Shown in pieces: positions 55,931-64,000 of a DNA stretch of 64,000 nt; the stretch's first letter is position 1; each line of letters starts with the position of its first letter. The DNA is from Diploptera punctata (lineage: Eukaryota; Arthropoda; Insecta; Blattodea; Blaberidae). The position numbers were made by a program, and so were the translations under genes. The DNA lies in the NCBI GenBank assembly GCA_030220185.1, contig JASPKZ010009885.1:1-64000 (forward strand), read 5' to 3'. The notes under the pieces are model-generated. The model had not been told where the DNA came from. It saw only the letters and a program-made list of their open reading frames with translations, and ran no database searches.

Positions 55931-56041
55931 GCACATTTGTGAAGTGTTTTACAGAATCTCGGAAATTAAAGATCTCGCTAACGCTCGGTTTTAAACATTT
56001 TCCTCGCTTCTGTAAAAACCACTTCCCAACCTCGCATCGTA

Positions 56042-56415
56042 ATACCATGTCCACACACATAGTATCATACTTTAAACTAGTACTACGTCGCTTTGGATAA
56101 TCGTATCTAAATGAAATAGGTGACAATCAAAAGAGAAACTCGACATTTTTTTGCTATACCTCATAAACATTGAACGTGGCCCTCACGAGTGACGCTGCAG
56201 ACATCTAAATATCGAACAACGAACCCATATCGACCACAAAAAACATGATTAAATTTAGTTTAGTTTCTGTATTGTTGTCAATTATTCTCCATTGTTGACA
56301 TTGTTAACATGCACAAAACGTTTTGAGTTTCTCTTTTGATTGTCTCCAATTTCATTTAGATACGATTATCCAAAGCGACGTAGTAGTAGATTAAAGTATG
56401 ATACTATATTTGTAG
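56042..56415. mobile_element. Foldback element
   Basis: Arms of about 95 bp (56057-56140 and 56325-56405) are inverse copies: tagtatcatactttaaacta, cgtcgctttggataatcgta and their inverses. Spacer about 180 bp. No ORF. Confidence 0.7.
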
Positions 56416-56419
56416 ACAC

Positions 56420-56879
56420 GGTGCACTATTATTATAGGAGTGTGATTTATTGATTTGTTGTATGATTTCTAGCATTGTTGTTATAAAAATAAAATCTTGT
56501 ATACTTCTTGTGTCACATGTATTATTAATAAAATTCCCTTCTGTTTCACCTCTAGCCCACACATGTGTGTATTCAATATTCATAAACATGAACGTGTTTC
56601 TTCATCGTTCCACGTAACTCCTTCTCCATGATTAGTTTACCAAGCGTTCTTATTTTTGTTGGGATCGATCGTATTTTAAGAAAATTGTCGCGCCATGACT
56701 TTGACAGGATACGTGAATGTCCCTATATTGTAATATATGTATCAAGTTTTATGCTAATGTTGATTACTTACAGAATAAAACGTTATATTAATTAATCATT
56801 ATGTTGGCTAATCTGATAAGATTCAAACGGGCTTTATAAAACACATTTTTTTGTATTATTCGGACTGGGTGGGCAGATT
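56420..56879. other. Unassigned sequence
   Basis: Nothing recognised. Confidence 0.45.
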
Positions 56880-57390
56880 GTCCTTGAGCAGATCTATTAC
56901 GCTATTCCAATAGGCTATATTATGGGTGTTACGTAAGTTGTAGGTCATCTTTCGGGTCCGGCACAACAGTTCTACTCTCATGACCCATACCGCCATTATT
57001 GGGTTGGGCCCGTGGCCGCGAGGAGGGACTACAACCCTCCCCATTGCCCCATTCTGCCCTTTATCATTAATCAGACTCGGAGTCATGATCCAACAGCCTC
57101 GTGGGCTCCTCGCTGGATCCCCGCAGTTATATATTTTCAACACATTGGCGCCAACCAAACTGTTTATCCTAACATGAGATGTGGTGAAGGGTGATATGAA
57201 ATGAATGGGAGGTAGGGATAATGGAGAGTGTTGGTGGGATGAAATTCGGGAAATGGGAGAACTCCGTGAAAACCCGGAAAAATCCCATTATCGCCCACCA
57301 ATAATACCCCTAATGAAACAGCCACGATTCGAACCTGATATTATTCCAGTCGGGGCAACCGTGCGCACAAGTCACGCGTATATCGATATG
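56880..57390 (-). repeat. SINE-G
   Basis: Promoter at the right (B-box aggttcgaatcgtgg), then gggtattattggtgggcgat and tttcccgaatttcatccc. The left part (56935-57130) is a GC-richer segment that may belong to it or to a second element. Confidence 0.6.
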
Positions 57391-57469
57391 ACTTTTTAAA
57401 TTATAGACAAGAATGAATTTGAGCTTTCATAGGAATAATCACTATGAGCTTTAATGTATGATTAAATTA

Positions 57470-57665
57470 AAATGCTCTCCTCATATCCAGTCTTCTAAGT
57501 AGGTCGCGATTTCAAAGCCTTGGCGGCTGGCTTCATCTTCAGTACTTCCTCGTCGACTGGTTCTTCTGATCGACATAACATCAGTCGACAAGAAAGTACT
57601 GAAGATGAAGCCGCCAAGGCTTTGAAATCGCGATTTACTTAGAAGATTGGATATGAGGAGAGGTA
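57470..57665. mobile_element. Palindromic PLE terminal-repeat element (PLE-5)
   Basis: Arms 57470-57560 and 57585-57665 are inverted (cgcgatttcaaagccttggc / its inverse). Each has a hammerhead-like core: ctgaagat, stem aagcc/ggctt, gaaa at 57599-57627, and the inverse at 57510-57542. No coding part. Confidence 0.7.
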
Positions 57666-57834
57666 TGAAGTATTTTAATTTAATCATAAGAATGAATTTA
57701 TTCACACAGCAATTGTCAGCTTGTGAGCGTTAATGTTAGATGCCAATGTTGAGTAGATGTACTGTAATCCTTTACCAATAATTATTTTATTCTTTTCTCA
57801 ATTAAGTATCAAACATGTTTTTACAATTGCGTAA

Positions 57835-58135
57835 CAGCCCAGTGTTGGGCCTCAGTTTCTTCTTAGGTCGGAGTTGCTTGACCAAGTTAATTTACTTACA
57901 CTTATGTCACTACAGTTGCCATGAATGGTATGAGGTCAACATACGGACCTAATGATACATCTAATAGGCAACTATAGTATTACTAGGAAGAAGATCGGTC
58001 ATTTTGCTTAGAGGCCTCTTTATTCAGGCTTAAGGTTATTTTACGAGCCTGAAAATCTTCAGGTTCAGGGCCCACGACTTACAGCCCCTTGAATTTTTTC
58101 CATAAAAAATCGATCCCGACCGAGTTCGAACCTTA
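57835..58135 (-). repeat. SINE-F
   Basis: Body matches 30225-30595 (ttacgagcctgaaaatcttc, ccataaaaaatcgatcccga); B-box at the right. Confidence 0.75.
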
Positions 58136-58447
58136 AAAAGAAAAAAAGAAAAAGAAACAGTAGTGAAGGCAAGTTTAATGGTAGCTACGACAGTCCAATG
58201 GAAAGCTAAAGAAAAAAGTGAAAATAATACGTTAAATCCTTAACAAGTGGTTATAGGCCTACTATAAGTAAAGGACACAGAAATCTACATTTTTTTCCTT
58301 ACGTTGAGTGTGAACTAATTATATTGTTTTGATTGGTTTACATAAACAGCGGCAAGAGAATACAGTCTGATAATGAGAGATTCATCACTGCATTCAGTCT
58401 CTAAACTCATATGAATACTAGAATCAAATTGTAATATAGGCCTAGTG

Positions 58448-58620
58448 TCCATCGTTGTGGCGTAGTCGGTAGAGTCCCTATCTTCCACTCCGGCGACCCG
58501 TGTTTGATTCCTGGCGGGGTAAAGGGTTTTTAAATCTCAACCTTGGGACTGGGTGTGTGTGTGTGAGTGTGTCGTGTCCTAAGTTGTATCCATTGGGTTT
58601 AATTCCTCTAATATATACCT
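58448..58620 (+). repeat. tRNA-headed SINE-J
   Basis: tgtggcgtagtcggtagagt, B-box-like tgtttgattcctgg, body ctcaaccttgggactgggtg with a GT run. Confidence 0.6.
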
Positions 58621-59886
58621 AGTTATTATTTCAAAATTTACCTCAAATGCTAACTCGACTACAAGTTGATACTGAACGTCGTATGTTGATTCGTACGTTT
58701 ACAGCTGCCCTTTCGTAGGGTATTTTTTATGTCGGATATCCTTGTGATACCTATACACCATAACAATCTAGCCTGGAACGCATATAAGCGTTCAATTCTG
58801 CTCCCTCTAATGGTAAACAATTTAAAACATGGTTATGTAAGAGTGATGTGCGATGCTTCCTTTTCAGTAAAATCTTGGGTATCGGGCAGTAAGAAAACAT
58901 ATGCAAAGACAAAAATACAAACTTCGTGTTGCGCCAAGCTCCAGGAGCGAGAAGATTGAAGGCTGTTGATTCGCTAACTCGAATTCGAATTTCGGTGAGG
59001 TATTTTTTTTTTAATCTCAAGCTCTCTAAGATGGCATGCATGATTTATATTTACTAAATTAGGCACCAACTAGTTAATTTTATTCCATAAGAAAAATATT
59101 GTACTGTTGTTTCATGCGGATATTAGGTCTAGAGGCGCCTTAAGTTTTTCGAAAAGAATACCGAATTTAAACTTCTCTTGGTCATCATCCCTTAAATATA
59201 CAAACTACAAAACATAGGCACACATATACATTCCGTAGATGAAGTGAATGCAAGTGCGGGATGAGGTACGAGGGGTGAAATCCAATCGTCACAGTATCGA
59301 ACAAGACTACAAATACAGGGAGAGTCATATGTCACGCATCAGAGTGGTTTATTTTAGGTATTTTATGCTGAGGATTATTCATCGTACTCGGAACTAGCAC
59401 CCCGATTAGATACTTAAAAGTTTAGTTACGGTAGTGTATTTCATAATGAAGTAAAATTCTATGTAATATATCCCTCGCAGTCGCTTTCTTCTGAGCTGTG
59501 GACTGTATTAATACAGGATATATCATAATACAAAAAGCATACATTGAAAACAAACCACAATCACCATTACTCTGCCCTCTCCCGTATGTAGAACCGTGAC
59601 AAACAAAAGTGTAGCATCAAAATTAACTATAACTTGTAAAGAAATATCGTATTTTGCAAATTCATCACAATTTTGAGGAACATGAAAAATGAATCTGGCT
59701 GGCTCATTGTTGTTAAGATATTCATTTTGAAAAATTCCTATCAGAGTGCGATGAAATTAACCCTTGCCATTTGAATTTGTTAAGTTTGTGGCGCGCGCTA
59801 GATTTACCAAGATTTTAACCATCACTTTGCACAAAATAGTTGATAAAATGGAAATATTATAACCTGTTGTTAAAATGTTAGTATAT
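58621..59886. other. Unassigned sequence
   Basis: A 76-codon ORF at 58729-58959 has no recognisable features. No repeats matched. Confidence 0.45.
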
Positions 59887-60750
59887 TCTTCTTCTTTTCC
59901 TTCTTCTTTCACATCACGGGCTAAACAAATTGCCTGTTCCGCCTCACAGCTCTTCTGTCCATCTTTTCACTGGCCTTCCTATATTGCGCGAAACCTCTTG
60001 GCTTGTAGTTAAATGCTGCTTTTGGTAATCTTGTTACATTCATTCTTTCTACATGTCTAAACCATTTATCTCTAAATTCTTTGATTTTATCATTCAATGA
60101 ATTTATATATAAGTCTGTTCTTAGATCTTCATTCTTTATCCGATCCAATATTGTACAGACTTTTGTTCTTCTGAGGAAATTCATTTCTACGCTTTGTATT
60201 CTACTTTGTAATTTTTTGGTCATTACCCAAGTTTCACTCCCATAAAGTAATGCAGGAACTGCCAATGTTTTATAAAACTTCAATCTAGTATCTCTTCTTG
60301 TTTTGTTCTTTTAATGTTCATTTGAAATTTCGACAGTTTCATATGTATGTCTCTTTCGGTTTTTGTGTTTATAGTAAAATTACAACCCAAATAATTAAAA
60401 TTTGTTACTTGTTCTAGATGTTTGTTTTCTATTATAATTTTTGATCTTATATATTAATTTCCCCAAAATGTCATATTTTTGTTTTTTTTTTATATTTTAA
60501 TATTATATTCTTGGCATAAACGATTTAATTGGTGTATAGAGTACTGCAAATTATTTCCATTTTCGTGAATAATAACCATATCATCAGCATACATTAAAAT
60601 GTTTAATATTTTAAAACGGTCCATTCTTATACCTATATTAACATTTCTCTTCCAATTTTGGATGATGTCATTAATTTATAAATTAAAAAGAGTAGATGAT
60701 AAGCTACACCCTCTATTTATTAAAATAGTTTTGGTCTTTGATAGTTAGCA
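59887..60750 (-). pseudogene. LINE-C 3' half with RT YADD motif
   Basis: The minus strand holds ILMYADDMVIIHENGNNLQ (RT catalytic motif), LEQVTNFNYLGCNFTI, then an open 120-codon piece (60283-59921): KFYKTLAVPALLYGSETWVM, EMNFLRRTKVCTILDRIKNE, DKWFRHVERMNVTRLPKAAF, and an end disrupted before GRPVKRW. The GAA tail is inverse at 59887. Best copy of this LINE in the window. Confidence 0.87.
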
Positions 60751-60911
60751 TACTTTTAGCAAGCAATATTTTAGCCTACTTTTAACATCTAATGATGAAA
60801 CCCGACCCTTAATCTAACTAAACTAACTAATGTAATCTACATAACCTAACCTAACTCAATTGGCTATCATTATTATCATTGTATTATCATGCAGGCAAAT
60901 ATGATGCTAAC

Positions 60912-61632
60912 CAGGTTGCCAATTTAGCCACTTTGTGGTTAGATCTGGCCATTTTGAAAACATATCTAGCTACAAATTTGTGAAAAAGCTGCTAATAGCT
61001 TTTCTAGGCATTAGCCACTTCTAGCCATTTTTATTTTTATTTAATCACCTTATATAAATTTTGTAATAATAACGGATGGAGATTTAATATTTTACCAATA
61101 CAAATAAAATTAAGAAAAATAGGGACATCCCCTGATTATATTATTAATCAAACGATATATTCTTACAAAACAGCCTTAAATATATAGGCTAATTTTAAAT
61201 TACATACGAGGGGGGATTCATGCCACCACTTAGTGAGAGTAAGATATATATAAAAAAGAATATATCGCATTGGAATAGAGTTTCTGGTAAGAAGAGAATA
61301 CAAATATAATTTAGATAAACTTAAAGAAAAATAAATTACAGAAACCGTTTTAAAATTCAGAATTACAGAATATTTCGTTGTAAAAACAGATGTTTTCTTA
61401 AAATATACTTTATATTCATAATTTAGTCACTAGATTAAAATTGCAGCAATTCTAATAGGATAAATGAAAAATATTGATAAATACTTCAGATGAATGGATT
61501 AGTAAGTAGGCCTACATTCTCTAAGTTTCAAAATACAACTTTGTCAACGGATAAAACTTATATTTTAGTAATTTCTAGTCATTTTAGGAGCCAGTTTTAG
61601 CCACTTTTTCTCATTAGGTATTAGCAACCCTG
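60912..61632. mobile_element. hAT-like non-autonomous element
   Basis: Ends caggttgccaattt and, inverted, cagggttgctaat. Imperfect 8-base flanks atgctaac and atgcaaca. The interior near both ends repeats tagccactt-type motifs. No transposase. Confidence 0.55.
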
Positions 61633-61639
61633 ATGCAAC

Positions 61640-62224
61640 AGTCACTTCTTCTGAGTTGCAAATTCAAACTCTCAACCTGGCACACAATGCTCGGATCGTA
61701 GAAAAATGTCTTGGCTTACCCTGCCATTAAAAATTATACTTAACCTGCGAAGAAGAAGAAAGAGAAGAAATGATCTCTCTCATGTTGATACTAAAGAAAA
61801 TCAGTGCAAAAATAGTTAATGCAGCCTCGATTGTGTTTATATCACAGAGCTGTGTTTAAAACAAAATGTTTGATTTGTATTATAACAGATCTTGACCTCA
61901 ATATTCTGCTCCACATTTTAAATTTATTTATTTAAACAACTCAAGTCGTTAGCGACGCAATTCATACCTGACTTTGAAAGAGAGATAAAATTTCGTTCAA
62001 ATCGCTCTTAATCCAGGTTTGACGTTCTTTTACGTCATGTAGGAAGGTCTCTTTAACGACACGTTTTAACAAATCAGGTCAATAGTGTCGCAGTTAACAG
62101 TATGTTATTTAAACAGGTGATAATATTTATATTAATCGCGTCCCACGGTGTAATGTCAGGTCGAGGGATGAAGTGAGATGAATTCCCTATTATTGATGGT
62201 CTGTGATATACAATCACAGGGCAG
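61640..62224. other. Unassigned sequence
   Basis: Includes an acctgcgaagaagaagaaa GAA run near 61750, possibly another LINE-C/X tail without a body. Confidence 0.4.
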
Positions 62225-63165
62225 ACAAAATGAAATGGGGGCATGAGTATGGAAAACGGCAGAATGAAGTTTTTGACTTGGGAAAACATGAAGGGACATA
62301 GGTATGGAGAAATGGCTAGGAATGGAGAAATGCTAGAATGAAATTGTGGCAGGAGAAAACGAGAGGCGACATGAGTATGAGAAATGGTGGAATGGTGTTT
62401 CTGATAGAGGAAAACGGAACGGGACACGAGTATGGAGAAATTATGGAATGAAGATTTTGGCAGGAGAAAAGGGGTGGGAACATGAGCATGGAGAAATGGT
62501 AGAATTATGTTTTTAGCAGGGGAAAACGGAACGGGATATGAGTATAAAGAAATGCTAAAATTAGGTTTTTAGCACGGGAAAAAACGGGACGGGCCATAAG
62601 CATGGAGAAATGGTAGAATTAAGTTATTGGTAGGGGAAAAGAGGAGGAAACTTGAGTATGGAGAAATGTTAGAATTAACTTTTTGACAGGAGAAAACGGG
62701 ACGGACCATGGATATGGAGAAATGGTAGAGTGAACTTTTTGATAGTTGAAAACGGGACGGAACATGAGTATAGAGAAATACTAGAATGAAGTTTTTTAGG
62801 GGAAAACGGGACGAAACCTTAAGTATGGAGAAATGGTAGGGGAAAACGGGATAGGTCATGAATGTGGAGAAATGTTAGAATTTTTTTGGCAAGAGAAACC
62901 GGAGGACATGAGTATGGAGAAATGCTATAATTAAGTTTTTAGTAAGGGAAAACGGGATAGGACATTAGTATGAAGAAATGGAAGAATAGAGTTTTTGACA
63001 AGGGAAAACGGGACGAACATAAGAACGAATAAATGTTAGAATACATTTTTTGGGGTGTAGAAATGGTAGAATTAAAGTTCGGCAAGATAATAAAAAACGG
63101 GAGGGGACCTGACTGTGGAGAAATTGTGGGATGAAGTTTTTGGTAGGGGATAACGGTAAAAACCT
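62225..63165. repeat. Minisatellite, ~60-bp unit
   Basis: About 15 imperfect units built on catgagtatggagaaatggt, agaatgaagttttt, ggcaggggaaaacgggac. Units vary from about 40 to 65 bp. Long apparent ORFs on the minus strand come from this periodicity and are not genes. Confidence 0.9.
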
Positions 63166-63499
63166 CGAGAAAAACCTGACGTGGCTCCGATTCGTCCACC
63201 ACGAACCATGGTGTGACGTATCCAGAGTTGTCTCTGCCAGGAATATATTGTGAGAAAACAAGCAACTCATAATATGTACAGATAGTGGACATGACGTGGG
63301 AGGCTCAGTTAATTGCACGACATGATTTGCATATGTATGTAGAGCGAATTAAAAAGCAATTAACATTGGTCCTCGCAGGGCTTTATCAAACTCAAGGCTA
63401 TACTGTATTTCAAGACTTACTGCGGCCCTAGTAATAACTTCAGCAGCCCAGAGATATGTCATTTTCTCCTGACAAAGTTGAATTGTGGTACGACAAAAT

Positions 63500-63885
63500 G
63501 TAAAATTTCGTCAGGCAGAAACTGCGTGAACTAAGCGAATTCCTCACCAAGTCGAATTTATGGTCCGATTTCGCTATTACGAATATTTATATGCAAATAA
63601 TAAAGTGTTATGTATAGAGTTTCGTTGCAAGAGAACATCCTTGGCGGCCGCTAAAGAGATGTTAAAGTTTTGGTTTTCAGATAAATGCCCACTTCTAATG
63701 GTTGAATTTAGCTGATTTTTTATAATGCCTTTCTCGTTTTATTTCAATTACATATAGGCCTACTGAGTTTCATTTCGAAAAATCGAAAATTACGGCCGCT
63801 AGAACTATATTTTTAAATTTTTTGATTCGAATTAATCTCAGCTCTTAATGGTCCGATTTTGCTGGTTAACTAATTTAACCTTAAT
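63500..63885 (+). repeat. Repeat R, full copy
   Basis: actaagcgaattcctcacca, cttggcggccgctaaagaga, ttctcgttttatttcaatta, ttacggccgctagaac, tggtccgattttgctggtta. The ggccgcta block occurs twice, so the unit is internally duplicated. Confidence 0.65.
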
Positions 63886-63899
63886 TAATAGTATAGTAG

Positions 63900-64000
63900 T
63901 CCACCGCTGTGATCTCGAGGTAGCGTGCTGCATTGTCACGCAGAGGGCCCGGGTTCGATCCACGGTCGGGGCAATTTTTCTGGGAGAGGTTTTTATCGGG
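63900..64000 (+). repeat. SINE-C cut by window end
   Basis: Starts tccaccgctgtgatctcgag, B-box gggttcgatccacgg; continues beyond 64000. Confidence 0.85.

Noticed and set aside
62074..63318. Long minus-strand ORFs reading SRFPLSK-type repeats
   Set aside because: Caused by the minisatellite periodicity, present in more than one frame, no protein family.

Overview
The window is AT-rich nuclear DNA from an animal, almost certainly an insect. Five points support this: spliced exons of a single-copy gene; dense tRNA-headed SINEs; 3' ends of several non-LTR retrotransposons (LINEs) with GAA or GAT tails; Penelope-like elements (PLEs); and a nuclear copy of mitochondrial COX3 whose translation looks insect-like. 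The LINE and SINE style suggests a large-genome polyneopteran such as a cockroach, but that is an impression, not a match I could run.

Only one host gene is visible. Six coding exons on the minus strand (29273 down to 7930) join in frame into 392 codons of a TINAG-like protein, the family of human TINAGL1 and Drosophila Swim. It has a signal peptide, a somatomedin-B/TINAG-type cysteine module and a cathepsin-like domain in which the nucleophile cysteine is serine. The last exon, with the expected ANSWG block, is not in the window and should lie beyond base 1. The introns (about 1.4 to 8.6 kb) are packed with repeats.

Region by region. 1-3584 is a palindromic head-to-head PLE dimer whose right arm carries a second, different PLE dimer with a 12-bp target duplication. 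3.6-29.3 kb is the gene with intronic SINEs, LINEs, PLE palindromes, two piggyBac-type MITEs and a TIR element with nested insertions. 29.3-64 kb holds no recognisable host gene. It contains SINE clusters, ATA and TA microsatellites, a pogo relic, mariner-, hAT- and foldback-type elements, the COX3 fragment, a local tandem duplication, an unnamed AT-rich repeat family and a minisatellite of about 60 bp.

The most interesting thread is the PLEs. Loci from five distinct lineages carry, in inverted pairs, a hammerhead-ribozyme-like core (CTGANGA or a close variant, a short hairpin, then GAAA). Several have clean 12-14 bp target duplications. One is reduced to 141 bp of palindrome. I found no CRISPR, operon or other multi-gene system. 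Family labels such as SINE-A or LINE-B are local to this annotation.
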